From Palaemon carinicauda (taxonomy: Eukaryota; Arthropoda; Malacostraca; Decapoda; Palaemonidae): a DNA stretch of 64,000 bases. This document shows, piece after piece, positions 34,214 to 47,900 of the stretch (the first letter of the stretch is position 1; every line of letters begins with the position of its first letter). The notes below the pieces were generated by a model, which was given only the letters and a program-made list of their open reading frames with translations, searched no databases and had not been told where the DNA came from. Position numbers and translations under genes: made by a program. Where the stretch lies: the NCBI RefSeq assembly GCF_036898095.1, contig NC_090768.1, positions 53,050,502-53,114,501 of the forward strand. The letters run 5' to 3'.

Positions 34214-35833
34214 CATATATTCAATAAAAGCATAGCATGAAGAACACAATAACAAGAAAACTTAAACTTACACAACAGATAATTCAACTTATAATCTGGC
34301 TGCCAATCTTTAGGATGAATATTTCTTTTATATTTCAAGTTTACTTTGTTGTGGTTACTCTTTGGGTATTTTCTCTGCTCAAACCTTTTACATAGAATTA
34401 TCTTTACTGGATAGGAGTCAGCATTGGGCAATTTTAATTACAAGAAAAATTGCAAACAAATTGTGAAAAAATTTATTGGGGAAAATTCTTTGAAAAAAAC
34501 CTGATTCATCTAATTGTTACTTTCTCCCCTAGTCTCAAAAGCTAAGGTCTCATATGTGAGGATATTTCAAACTATGATCCACTAAGAAGTTAGAAGCTAT
34601 CGAAAAATTCTACAACATTAACATAACATGGAAGACGAATCCTACTTATTTCAATCCATGAAGAAGAATATAATTCATATACAGTACCAGAAGATTCAAG
34701 CTTCTATTTCACTAAAGATTTCTAACAAAACTTTGGTCCCTATTTATCTGTTAGTTCATAAAATTAATATTGTTTGAAATCTATAATAATGCAAGAACAT
34801 ATCTAAAGACAGTTGCAAGGTACAATTCTTAGGTTTAGCAAGATATTAATTTGCGTAGATTTCCTAACTGATATACAAGAAGGAATTTTGTCAGGTTGCA
34901 CTTTTTGATTTATAAAAATATAAGTAGTCACCAAAGGTAAACATTTAGAAGCTATGGACCTTTGAAGGCTATTGTTTGTTATTCACTCAATTCCCTTTGA
35001 TATATCGTAAGGAATGTCTATTTAACTAATTGCTTGAGTGGTAAAACATATTCACATCTAACCTTACCATAAAAAAAGATTCTGATAACTTATTACTGAA
35101 ACCTAAATAATGACTGGCAACCTTTTAAACTCATTATTGTCACTAACAAATACCAAGTAACCCCTTGGATGTTCAGTTAGTTTTTCTTGGCAATTTTTGG
35201 CCACAATGACCTTAGATGTCAGGATGCCTGAAAACCTTACATCAATCAATCAATCAATCTTGGTAATTTGAGTAAATTATCCAGTGCAACTTATCAACCT
35301 AACCAGCATGAGTAAAAATTCCCTAAATGAGGATCCAATAGCAAGAAATATTTCCTTTAACCTTCAATCTGCAGTTTCCAATTAGAAACGCAAGTACCGA
35401 GATATTAAACAAATTTACTTTAAAACAATGCTTTGTACGTTATATTCTTAATAAACTGCTTAAGAATTACAAATAGTTTAACTACTTTTAGATGGGAAAT
35501 TTAAATAGAAATATGTTAAATATAAGACCATGATTTTAGATTCAAAGAAACCTTTTTGAAAAATATTAAACTTGACTAAAATTTCAGTATGCATCATACT
35601 TCATCATAAAGAATGACAGTAACCAGAAAATATTGATAATGTGTACCCTTCACTAATGTGAAAAGCAACTGTGGCACATTAAAGAATATTGTACAAAACA
35701 GTACATTACAATCCCTTAACTATTAAAAGGCACTTTACCCTATAGGAACAAAATCTCGTAAGCTGTTACTTCAACTACTAGAAACTATTTGTAAAATGTA
35801 CTTAACTGAATATGAATTTCCCATATATTGTAC
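34214..35833. other. Region downstream of RMDN1 (probable 3' UTR) with SINE tail
   Basis: AT-rich. Positions 35170-35263 hold a fragment ending TCAGGATGCCTGAAAACCTT and (CAAT)n, related to the (CAAT)n-tailed copies near 62950-63092. No polyadenylation signal is called. Confidence 0.5.
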
Positions 35834-35987
35834 TCATAAACCTTTAAGAAGTTCCATTGCATCTTCCCTGGACTCTCTATCTTCTCTTGTTTTTTGTGGG
35901 TAATTTATAGCCCTTTCCAAATAATCCTTTGCTTCCTCTTTTTTGCCGAGCATCTTATAGGTTTTCCCAATCATGAATAGGTTCTTA
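35834..35987 (-). CDS. RMDN1: RMDN1 exon 6 (terminal)
   Basis: On the minus strand the acceptor TTTTTCCAG ends at 35988. It reads SKNLFMIGKTYKMLGKKEEA, then KDYLERAINYPQKTREDRES, REDAMELLKGL, and stops at TGA 35836-35834. The last TPR-like hairpin and the basic/acidic tail match the family C terminus. Confidence 0.95.
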
Positions 35988-38900
35988 CTGGAAAAATAAT
36001 TATAATTACTTTAGTAAAGTATTTACATGCATAAAATAACTATATCCTGCAAATAACATTCATTCATTTTCAAACATTATTTGTCTTGATAGAAACAAGG
36101 TAACCATTAATCACTAGTAAACCATCATACTATATATATGCAAAACTCTTGGAGTATAATCAAAGTAACTTTGAAGCAATTTAATTACCTATAAAAATTT
36201 GGAGAAAGTTCTTCTGCATGCAAAAAGTGACCCAATGCTTCTTCAAACGAAGAGGATGGCGGTGTAGCGAACACAACTGCTGCTATTTTTCGCTGGTACC
36301 AGGGTATATTTGCAACTGTAAAGCACCTGTAAAGAAAAAATCTTGTATAAACAAAAAAAAAAAAGAATTGCACCGAAATAGAACTTAAATGTAAGGGACA
36401 AAGAAGCAATATTAACTGGAATAATGGCATTTTTGCTTTTCTGTTAAATCACTGTCATGTATTTACAATTATATAACTGAAAATGCTATCCTGAATACTG
36501 TTGCTTTTATGCCTTTTCTGTAAAAACAAAATTATTTTAAGTGAATAAGGGTTTGGGTATTTTAACAATTATTGTTATTATTACTATTATTATTATTATT
36601 ATTCCTATAGTCCCTATGGTGCTAATCAAAACTAATCTCTGCAATCTATTACTTAAAAATTCAATAATAATGTTTAGAAGACTCACATACAGTTTTTTGC
36701 TACCTCACTCCTGTGCATGCTGAGGGCCAATTATATATAAATCCCCTCATGGATTTAACACATAAGTCCGTAAATATCTGTACTGTACTATGTTTTGGTT
36801 TCTCATAATTTCATAAGCCACAGGATTAAAATATCAGAACTAATACAATACGTACCAATACCCAAGTAGGTACCAGGATGTTCCATCAGTTGGATTCAAC
36901 TGACAAGCTCTCTGAAAATAAAATTCAAGTATTACTCTTCAGTTATAATATGCAAATACTATATTACGTTTTAAACAAAATAGCAATGATATCAAAAACT
37001 TTTTTTACACGTTTACATTCCAGACAAGACATTAAAATTTTATGCGAACATGACTTCGTAATGATGCCTTAATTTTCTTAACCTGATAAAGAAGCACTTT
37101 ACCATGCTTTAATCAAATTCTTTTAGCACTTGTAAGTGTATAAATTCAATATTTACTCAATTGGCATTCATATTGCCTCTCTCGAAGCTTGGCAAGTGTC
37201 AATATCTACTTTAAAACTAATATATTTTCCATTTTCTTTTCGTGTAACAGTACTACCAATCTAGTTTTATATTACAAATATATGGCAATACTACTGAGTG
37301 GGTAGCCATACCCTTTGTCTTTCAGTTCTCTTCTTGCAACACATTGCGCTTGATCTGACTGAGTTTTCATTAAACATAGTGTGTTATTCATGAACCAGCT
37401 TGAATATTAAGTATCTCAAGAAATAAAATTTTTCTCAAGTAAATTGTGTTACTTTTATGAAACTACCTTATATCTTTATGGTGTTTCTCTCTTGAAGCCC
37501 TGAGTTTTATACTGACATTTACCCTAAACCAAAACCTTTCATCTTTTCTTTCCTTTGAATAGGTTTAGGCCTCTAGTATTGTATTAAGATAATGCACTGG
37601 ACCTGTAATGTGCAGAGATTTTCCTCACTGGGAATAGTAACCTACAGCAAATGAAACTTTTTGCAAGAGGAAAGTCTTCTGTTGAATTAAGCTGCTCTCC
37701 TGGGTGCATTAATGACCCTACCCATCACAAGTTATGTACCATCTCCACTGTTTACGATGCGTCCTTCAAAAGGTTGAGCGTCCAAATCTTGAAGATGCCT
37801 CTTGACTGTATTACTCTTTGGTCTTCAGAGTTTCTTCACTCAGCCCTCTACCAACCAGACGAGATCGTGATACAAGCCAAACCTCGCTCACTTAGCCAGA
37901 AAGCCCTCAGCTCAGCTGACTGACCTAGCACTCTTAAAAATGTTGTGGTAGTGGTAGAGGAAGCCGGAGGCAAAACTCTCTCCTCCTCCTGGATGGGAAG
38001 GCAATGGGAGATTAGAAAACACAGTGATGAATACCTGCCAACACCAACAGTGACACTGCTTGCTATGAAATAAGCAAGATTCACTTGTGGAGAATGTCCT
38101 CCACCTTTTAATTATGTATTAAAGGCAGAGTTCCTTGATGAACTGAGCTGAAGATTGAGCCCGACAATAATCATAACATCATCAGTCAAAACACATTTTG
38201 GTGACTATCTTGGGATTTTGTCATTAGTTAAATCTCTTCTGCATAAACTTGAACTATTAAATTACTGTATGTCACAATCTTCACTAGTACTGCCCATATT
38301 CCCCAACTTTCATTTATTCCAACAACCCAAAAGGCAAAAGAGATGGGAATCAGCTAGAGGACTAACCTGGTAGTCCCTCATAGATGGTCCCTATACAGTG
38401 GATACCTCGAGTCATGATAAAAATAAAGGATCAGCTCACAGATCCAGTCTTGCTCATTTCATTTCACATCCACAAAGAAAGTGGAGAAATAAGAACAAAC
38501 ACTAACACGACCTGAAATCTTTGAAAACTAAAGCAAACACTGAATGGTAATGGAAATAAAATAACTTTACAATCAGGACGTTGGAATTACAAACAGACAA
38601 CATGAAGTAACAGAGTGACCAATGTACTTGTAAAAACTAAAAGGAAACTATAGATCAGTCTATTCCTTACAAAATTACATGTAACTACACTTCACATGCT
38701 GGAAAAGAAAAAGGAGAATAAAATGGTAAAATAACACTTAAAACAAGGAGGAATACACATTGATATTGATGCTAATACAGTCTTGGGAACTCTCAAAACT
38801 GTTCCTGACATGAGACTCAAAGAGAAAGCTGATCATGAATGGTCATAAATAATAACCTTACTCTGCAGTAGTTACAAACAAATCCAGAACACACCTCTAG

Positions 38901-41900
38901 AATCACTGAATAACCTAAATCTGTAGTTTGCAGTTTGACAAAAGCTAGAAGCAGCACAGAGACTGAAGACAAAGAAAGTATGGCTTATCTAAGCCATTGG
39001 TTATTGCCATTAACTGCCATATTGTCTCATTACTTTACAAGAGACATCAGTTTATTGGAAGGAATGAAACTGGAAAATTTCTGTTTTAGCAGTAAAAATT
39101 TGATAAATCCTAGCTTCCAGACAGAAGCAATATGAAATCAGGAGAGATGCATATAAATAGTCTTGAGAAGCAAAGCTTAGGTATTGTTATTACAAAGATA
39201 GTAAATGGCATGAGGGTAGAAGCTAAGCACTAAAAGGAACACTAAGAGTGGAGTGGGGGCATTTATTTTACATCTAGCTGGTATGACCGGAGAAACATTT
39301 CATGGTCGATAAGGCATTTTATAAAGAACAAATTGTAATGAGTAAACTACAATTACTACCCCACTACGTATACAAGTTAAACATTTGTTTTTATCCATAC
39401 CTCCATGTGATGTTTCACATTAAATGATTGTGAAATCCTTGCTTTGGTTCCCTCATAACCATACACATAGTCTATCAATATTGACATCCACTTGTGAACG
39501 GCAAAGTTGTTCTCATTGATGGAAAGGGCCTCTTCTGCATAGTCTAGAGCTTCTCTGTAAAGCACTTTCTTCTCAGCATCCGTAGCAGCTGCCTTTGCCT
39601 TTTCATACGTGGCACGGGCAAGTCTCCAAAGTATTTCATCGTTTTTCAAGCCCTGTAAAAAATAGCAGCCACCATAACTTCAGGGAATGTAAGTTACACT
39701 ATGTACTCTAATGTAACACACTACAAGAAGGTCCTCAACTACAAACATTCAGAGATACAAATACAAATCCAACTCAAATCATAATCACAGATATTGAATA
39801 AAAAGTTCATAATGAAATACAGTACTGTAATTAAAGAATACAGTATATAATTCAATGCAGTAAGCAAGACAACACTTGCAATATTGCAATATGAAACAGG
39901 ACTATTCGTTGACTTTTGCAGCGGACAATTGTTGTCATGTGAATCAGGTGAAGCCTACCCTGGGCCAAAAATGTTATTTTCCTTAGTAAAATAAATTTTT
40001 GAATATACTTACCCGATGATCATATAGCTGCATCCCTGCTGCCCGACAGAAAAAACCTACGGGAGGAATACGCCAGCGATCGCTATACAGGTGGGGGTGT
40101 ACATCAACAGCGCCATCTGTCAAGTAGGTACTCAAGTACTCGATGTCAACAATGAACCAATTTTCTCCTCTGTCCCACCGGTTCTCTATTGGGGAGGAAG
40201 GGTGGGTCCTTTAATTTATGATCATCGGGTAAGTATATTCAAAAATTTATTTTACTAAGGAAAATAACATTTTTGGCCCAGGGTAGGCTTCACCTGATTC
40301 ACATGACAACAATTGTTCAATATCAAACTTACCCGATGATCATATAGCTGATTCACACCCAGGGGGGTGGGTAGAGACCAGCATAACAGTTGACATTATG
40401 AGCTAAGTATTCCGTATTTCATTTTAGCAGTTATTCAAAATAACAAGCATAAAATAAATAAGTACCTGGTAAGGAAGACGACTTGAACAATTACTCTGCC
40501 TTTTTAAGTACGTCTTCCTTACTGAGCCTCGCGATCCTCATAGGATGCTGAGCGACTCCTAGGAGCTGAAGTATGAAGGGTTGCAACCCATACTAAAGGT
40601 CCTCATCAAAACCTTTAATCTAGGCGCTTCTCAAGAAATGAGTTTGACCACCCGCCAAATCAAGTAGGATGCGAAAGGCTTCTTAGCCTTCCGGACAACC
40701 CAAAAATATTTCAAGAGAAAGATTAAAAAGGTTCTGGAATTAGGGAATTGTAGTGGTGGAGCCCCCACCACTACTGCACTCGTTGCTACGAATGGTCCCA
40801 GAGTGTAGCAGTTCTCGTAAAGAGACTGGACATTCTTAAGATAAAAGACGCGAACACTGATTTGCTTTTCCAATAGGTTGCGTCGAATATATTTTGCAGA
40901 GATCTATTTTGTTTAAAGGCCACGGAAGTTGTGACAGCTCTAACTTCGTGTGTCCTTACCTTCAGCCAAGCTTGGTCTTCCTCATTCAGAAGGGAATGAG
41001 CTTCTCGTATTAACAGTCTGATAAAAATAGGATAAAGAATTCTCTGACATAGGCAAAGATGAATTCTTAACTGAACACCATAAAGCTTCAGACGGGCCTC
41101 GTAAAGGTTTTAAAATAGAACTTAAGAGCTCTTACAGGACATAATACTCTTTCTAGTTCATTTCCAACCATACGATAAGTTTGGAATATCGAACGATATT
41201 GGTCAAGGCCGAGAAGGCAGCTCGTGTTTGGCTAGAAAACCAAGTTGTAGAACATGTAGCCGTTTCGGATGAGAATCCGATGAATCTCACTGACTCTTTT
41301 AGCTGTGGTTAAGCATATTAGGAAAAGAGTCTTAAAGGTGAGATCTTTCAGGGAGGCTGATTGAAGTGGTTCGAACCTGTCTAACATAAGGAATCTTAGA
41401 ACCACGTCTAAATTCCAACCAGGTGTAACCAAACGACGCTCCTTCGTGGTCTCAAAAGACTTAAGGAGGTCCTGTAGATCTTTATTGTTGGAAAGATCTA
41501 AGCCTCTGTGACGGAAGACTGATGCCAACATGCTTCTGTAACCCTTGATAGTGGGAGCTGAAAGAGATCGCTCTTTCCTCAGATATAAGAGGAAGTCAGC
41601 TATTTGAGTTACAGAGGTACTGGTCGAGGATACGGATACTGACTTGCACCAGTTTCGAAAGATTTCCCACTTCGATTGGTAGACTCTAAGGGTGGATGTT
41701 CTCCTTGCTCTAGCAATCGCTCTGGTTGCCTCCTTCGAAACACCTCTAGTTTCGAGAGTCTTTCGATACTCTGAAGGCAGTGAGACGAAGAGCGTGGAGG
41801 CCTTGGAGTACCTTCTTTACGCGTGGCAGACGTAGCAGGTCCACCCTTAGGGGAAGAGTTCTGGGAACGTCTACTAGCCATCGAAGTACCTCGGTAAGTT

Positions 41901-44900
41901 ATTCTCTCGCGGGCCAGAGGGAAGCAATTAGCGTCCACTTGTCCCTTCGTGAGAGGCGAACTTCTGCAGTACCTTGTTGACAATCTAGATCTGAGGGAAT
42001 GCATATAGATCTAGATGAGACCAATCTAGTAGAAAGGCATCTAAAAGAACTATTGCTGGGTCTGGGATAGGTGAGCAAAGTATTGAGAGCCTCTTGGACA
42101 TCGAGGTTGCGAAGAGATCTATGGTTGGCTGGCCCCAGGTGACCCAAAGTCTCTTGCATACATCCTTGTGGAGGGTCCAATATGTTGGAATTATTGTCCC
42201 TTCCTACTGAGACAATCTGCTAAGACATTCAAGTTGCCTTGGAAGAAACTTGTAACTAGTGAAAAGTCTAGACCTGTTGAACAGGAGAGGAGGTCACTTG
42301 CGAACTCGTACCATGTCAGAGAGTAGGTCCCTCCTTGCTAGGAGATGTACATCAAAGCAGGGAGTGACCGTGTTCACCTCCACTACTTTGCCTTGAAGGA
42401 GAGACCTGAAGCTTTACCAGGTCAGACGTACTGCCAGAAGCTTCTTGCAGTTGAAATGCATTGTCCTTTGACTCGAGTTCCATAATCCCGAGCATTCCCT
42501 ACCGCCTAAGGTCGCACCCCAGCCTACGTCCGATGCGTCAGAAGAGAACGTGGTTGGGAGTCTGAACAGTCAGGGGAAGACCATATCAAAGGTTGATAAA
42601 GTCCTTTCATCCAGTCAGACCAGACTTATCTTCCGGAAACCGGGATCGAGACCGCTTCTAGCGTCTTGTCCTTTTCCAGTGAAGAGCTAGATGAAACCGA
42701 AGAGGACGGAGGTGTAGTCTTCCAAGTGACACCAATTGAACCACGGATGACAGTGTCCTAACCAGACTCATCCACAGCCTGACAGGGCCGTGTTCCTTCT
42801 TCAGCATCTTCTGGATGGATAGCAGGGCTGGGGGTTGATCGTCTTGTTCAGCCATGTCCTCATCAGAGGGTTCCTCATCCGAAACTGATGAGGAAACGGC
42901 AACGGAGTGGGCAATGTCTGACTCGCTGAATCCGGTCGCACTGGTGGATGCGTGACGGAGCCGGACACAAGATCATGGTACTGCTGCACAGTCTGTTAAC
43001 TGTCAACCATGGGGAAGCGAGGGAGTACAGCGACAACCCGAAACTGTCTAGACTGTCTGGGTTGTGCAGACAACCCCTTATCGGGATGCTGAGGTTGCCG
43101 CACTGCGTCACAACAAGTCACCTCTGCTGGTTGTTGAACGTCTTCCTAGTGACACACTGAACGTCCACAACCACCTCCGAGAGTCGCTTAACGTCAACGT
43201 GCGACTGGCAACCCACACTGGGTCGCACCGGAGGAGGAACCATCTCAACTGGCGGACGTGAGTAGGATATCTCAGCGTCAACAGGGCGTACAACCAACCG
43301 GTAGGAAGGTTGTTGGCAAGGTTCTTCTCCGTAAAAAATCCTCTATCAAGGACTAAGCTTGGACTGCATGTCTTGCAACAAAGCCCAAGGTCTATGGGAG
43401 CAGGTGTGGCAACAGACGGGGTTAGCGACTGAAGCGGAACCATTTACCCTCCCTGGAAGCATGTTATGTTTTAATTAAAGTCCATAGGAGGCTAAGCAGC
43501 TTAAGGCTCCTCTCCAAATGACAGAGTCCTCAAGGGAATATCAGAAGGAGGGAGAACAGCACTTTCTCATCTACAGGAACCATGTCCGAGAAAAGCTAGG
43601 TTATCTCAGTGAGGGTTTCACTGGTGCATAAGCAGCAGACCAGAAGGCAACGTTATGAAACTGCTTGACAGTCTGTGAACTGTCAACCACAACAGGTGCG
43701 TGAGGACATACAGCACTGGTGTATTAGTAGCAGACCAGAAGGCAATGTCATGTAACTGTTTGACAGTCTGTGAGTTGGCAACAACCAAAGCTGTGTGGGG
43801 AAGCCTCAACTCCTGACTGACTAGTTTGCTGCGGGCGAGTGGCGGTAACCACAGTGTGTTGCGGAGGCTGACACACCGTGTCAAAACACGGCAGCTTGTG
43901 GTAGCTCACGCACAGCAACGGAGTGCTCCGTGTGTCTGTGGGAGTCAGAATACGTCTGGCAGGGTCGACTGCGCATGGGTGGAGGAGCTCTCACAACAAG
44001 AGTGTGGGAGCAGGCAGCCATGCCGGGCGCACAACCGTGGTAGGCTGTAGGCCAACGGGTGCATCGTCAACCTTCTCCGCAGTTGGAGAGTGGCAGCTGG
44101 CAACAACAAAAGCGGAGTGCTGGTGCGTGGGAGGGACTGCCGTGGGTTGCGGAGCATGCCGCATTGCGTCAAAACACGGCAGCTTGACAGCACCTTCCCA
44201 CTGCTGATGCGGTAGCTCACGCATGTCAACGGAGGGTGCAGCATGAACATGCGTCTGGCAGGGTCGACTGCGCATCGGTGGTGGAGTTCTCACAGGTGGA
44301 GTGTGGGAGCTGGCAGCCGCAGTATCTGCTGAGCGCACAACCGTGGCAGGTTGTAGGTTAACAGGTGCAGTGTCAACCTTCTCAGCACGATACTCCTGCA
44401 TGAAGGAAGCAAGCTGAGACTGCATAGTCTGCAGCATGGACCACTAGGGTCTACCAAAGACGGCAACAAACGGAGCTACAGTCCGTTGTGACTGAGGATC
44501 TAAAACAGCTGGTGTGGCAACAGACGGAGTTACTGCCTGTTGCGGTACCACCTTGCCTCTCTTGGGAGGTGTGCAGTCGTCGGATGACTGCAGCGAGTCC
44601 GAACTGACCCAGTGGCTACACCTAGGCCGTTGGACTTGCGCGGAAGGGACCGACTTGCACTTAAAGCTGCAAGATTTGGTCCATGGTTTCTGCGAGAAAC
44701 CTCTTCCGCAGACGAGGAATGAATGGGCTCTCTCGTCTTTATGTGGGTGGGGCGATCACGTCGGCAACGTGTGTAGATACACCCGAAACCACCGAGGGAA
44801 AACGTCTGTTCGTAGATCAAGGCCTGTGGAACCCATAAGTCCTTCGACATTACTTCTCCCCTGGGCTTGGGAGCTTGTAAGAGGTATCGGACTAGATGAA

Positions 44901-47900
44901 CAACTGGCACGAACAGACGAACCCTCGAACGCAACACTGTAACACTTTGCGCATATCACTTTATCACTTTTGATTTTCTGTTTGCACTTATTTCACTGAA
45001 ATCGAAACTTTAAGTGATTTGTACCTGAAACACGCAATCCTATCCTTCATTAAAAGGTAGTAATTGCGAAAACAGTTTTACAATGCAACAGTAAAACATA
45101 ATGAAAGATAAAGAATTCAGTGGCTGGAAAAGAGACTAAACACTAGATCAAATAAACTACGTTTAAAATCTCTCACTGCATAAAGCCTGGGAACAAGAAT
45201 AAAACTCTAGAAACGTTTTACCTTCTTCCCCTACAGCGACTAGGGAGAAGAGTAAAAAACGAGAACAACGTTACCCGCTTGAACGAAACGTTTATTCTCC
45301 TCTCTCTCCCTCCGTCTCTATCTCTCTCTCTCTTCTCTCTTGACTTAGAACCTGAGAGAAGAGCCCAATTATATATCGTTAAAACATATTATTTGCTAAA
45401 GGAAAAAACTGAAAGGTTTCCCAAATACAAAGTTCCTTTATTTAGAATTTAAACCATTTAAGCTAAGAAAGAATGAACGAAACGCTAGAATCGGTTTACT
45501 CTTACTGCAACGTGAAACCGTGAAATACTCTCTCTCTATCGTAACGATAGAGCGCAAGTTGAACGTTCTGAACGTCAACAACTGCGGAGACTAAACTAAA
45601 CGTTAGTTCATCTTTGAAAACAGTACGAGACTATCAAAGAAATTCTTTCAAAAACATTAAAATTAAAAAAGTATAAATTCTTAAAAGGAAAATACGATAT
45701 GACGGGCTCAATGTTAATTAACTTCGGTTCCAAGTAAGGACCGCCTACTATTAGGAAAGGTCGCATATAAACAAACATAAAAATTAATTTTTATAAGTTT
45801 ATAATAAATGGAAAGTTAATCGAAGAGGCCTATAAAGGCGGAGAGATATAAAATAAATAGATCTATAACTTGTTAAGCAAAATTACCAAAAACCTAAACA
45901 CACTTCCGTCTAAGGGAAGGGTCGGCCATTTAAAAGTGAAAGAGAGTCCATACTCTCTTTGTCACCAACACTTCCGTCTAAGGGAAGGGTCGGCCATTTA
46001 AAAGTGAAAGAGAGTCCATACTCTCTTCGTCACCATAATTAAATCTATCCAAAACGAGTTCAAGTTTTGAAATGAAGAAAAAACCCCTGCATAGCGAAAG
46101 CTCAAAACTGGAATAGTGTACTTCACCAAATCGTTGTGAAAACAAATCCAGTTAGGGACGGCGTATTTAGTAGGTCTTGCCTGTGGCACGACAGAGGGAA
46201 AATTGGTTCGTTGTTGACATCGAGTACTTGAGTACCTACTTGACAGATGGCGCTGTTGATGTACACCCCCACCTGTATAGCGATCGCTGGCGTATTCCTC
46301 CCGTAGGTTTTTTCTGTCGGGCAGCAGGGATGCAGCTATATGATCATCGGGTAAGTTTGATATTGAAAATTTTAAAAAATTCAACTTGCAAACAATTGGG
46401 CTTACAACCAGCTTCAGTGAATCTATTAAGTTTTTAAGTTGAGGACTTTCTGTATACACTAGAGAATTAAATGACTAACAAATATCAAATACAGTACTGA
46501 AGAAAAGATGCTTACTCTCAAAAACCTTTTTACACTTTCACTCATTATCCAAAATTATAACATTAAATTCATGATAGATCTTTAACTTCTTGGGGTTTTT
46601 CAAGTCTCAAAAGCTTATTTGCACAGAAAATTAAACAAAGGAAAAATTAAATGAACAAATAAATATTTCTTATTTTACTGGTTCATAAAGAGAATGGCCA
46701 GGGATAAATATCTAAAGAATAACAAAATATACTAATCATTAACCTAATAGTATAACCAAATTAAGAAATGAGTAATCCTATTAATTCTAAAAAATTTTCT
46801 CAACACTATGCAAAACTAGAATAAAGCAATAATAGCATATACTGTACTAGGCTATCTGATACATGAATATGACATATTTAGAATGATTTATATTTTTCCT
46901 ATCTATACAAATATGGAGCTTTTTACAATGGAGATATATTTCAGTAATAGTTGAAACTAGCCGTTACAGCTTTTGCGAGATGTAATTACCCTCCGCTAAC
47001 CAGCGGAGGGAGTAGGGCGTAGAAAAACCACCACGATTCACACCTGCACTAGTGAACAACCGTCACTTTGCCATTGCGGCAGGACTTTCAGGGGAAGGTG
47101 ATGGCGGGACCAGTATGTCTAAAGACTGCCTGGTTTGTATAGGAAGAAATATAAATGATTTCAAATTTATCATTTGTTCTGGCACTATATACAAACCCTA
47201 CCCTCTTTACAGTGAAAACTCACTCCATGGTGGGTGGAAGTCCAAAACTGAATGGCTGGTGACTGTCCCAGGGTGACACACTGTACTTTGCACAGTTTTA
47301 TAGAGTCACCCTGACACCTCGTCATCTTTGTAGGATGACGGCCTGAGTAATCCGCACTGGGTTTAGAATTTAGCAATGTGATTTGACCAGGTAAGCGTAA
47401 ATTTGGAGATAAGCTCCTCACTTAGTCTAGACACTGCCCGACTACATCTCGCTTGGAGAACGGGGACATGATTATATAATCATATATCAGGTTGCATAAG
47501 GGACAATGCTACCCACCTGCAGTAAGAGGAGGTCGGCTTGCAGAGTTCCTCGGATGCTGGACCCCAAGAGATGGGAGGGTGGAATAGGAAGTGGCCTATC
47601 ACTCACACATTCATCCGAGACTTACTCGCGGGTAACATCTGCCCTCAACTGACTGCTACTTGTCCTACAAGGGAGCCGAGGTGTAACTGACCCCATTTTG
47701 TGTAGCCACCACAGGACCTGAGGTAAATATATCCAGGTTCCTGTGGGTTAAGTCTTGCAGGTAATCGGCAGTGAATGTTGTTTGCCATTTCCACATGCTT
47801 GCTCGTAGTACCTGCGTCACAAAGAAATTCCTTTTGAATGCCAGGGATGTGCTGATACCACCGTTGTCATGAGCATGGGGCACAGGACCCGATGGGCCAG

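Larger units (their letters stand above)
40316..46367 (-). mobile_element. DIRS-like retroelement, copy B (same family as A)
   Basis: It lies in RMDN1 intron 2 and is coded on the minus strand, the same sense as RMDN1. The ends are inverted: 40316-40350 (TTCAATATCAAACTTACCCG..) is the exact reverse complement of 46333-46367. Reading down from 46367: a 5' zone homologous to A, gag-like ORFs (44940-43618), a short pol remnant, RNase H scraps (about 42620-42220) and YR fragments (41980-40660). The RT core present in A (YLDD) is absent. Stops and frameshifts occur throughout. Confidence 0.85.

Noticed and set aside
37651..37923. 90-codon open frame in RMDN1 intron 3
   Set aside because: No motif, no neighbouring splice logic and no related copy in the window.
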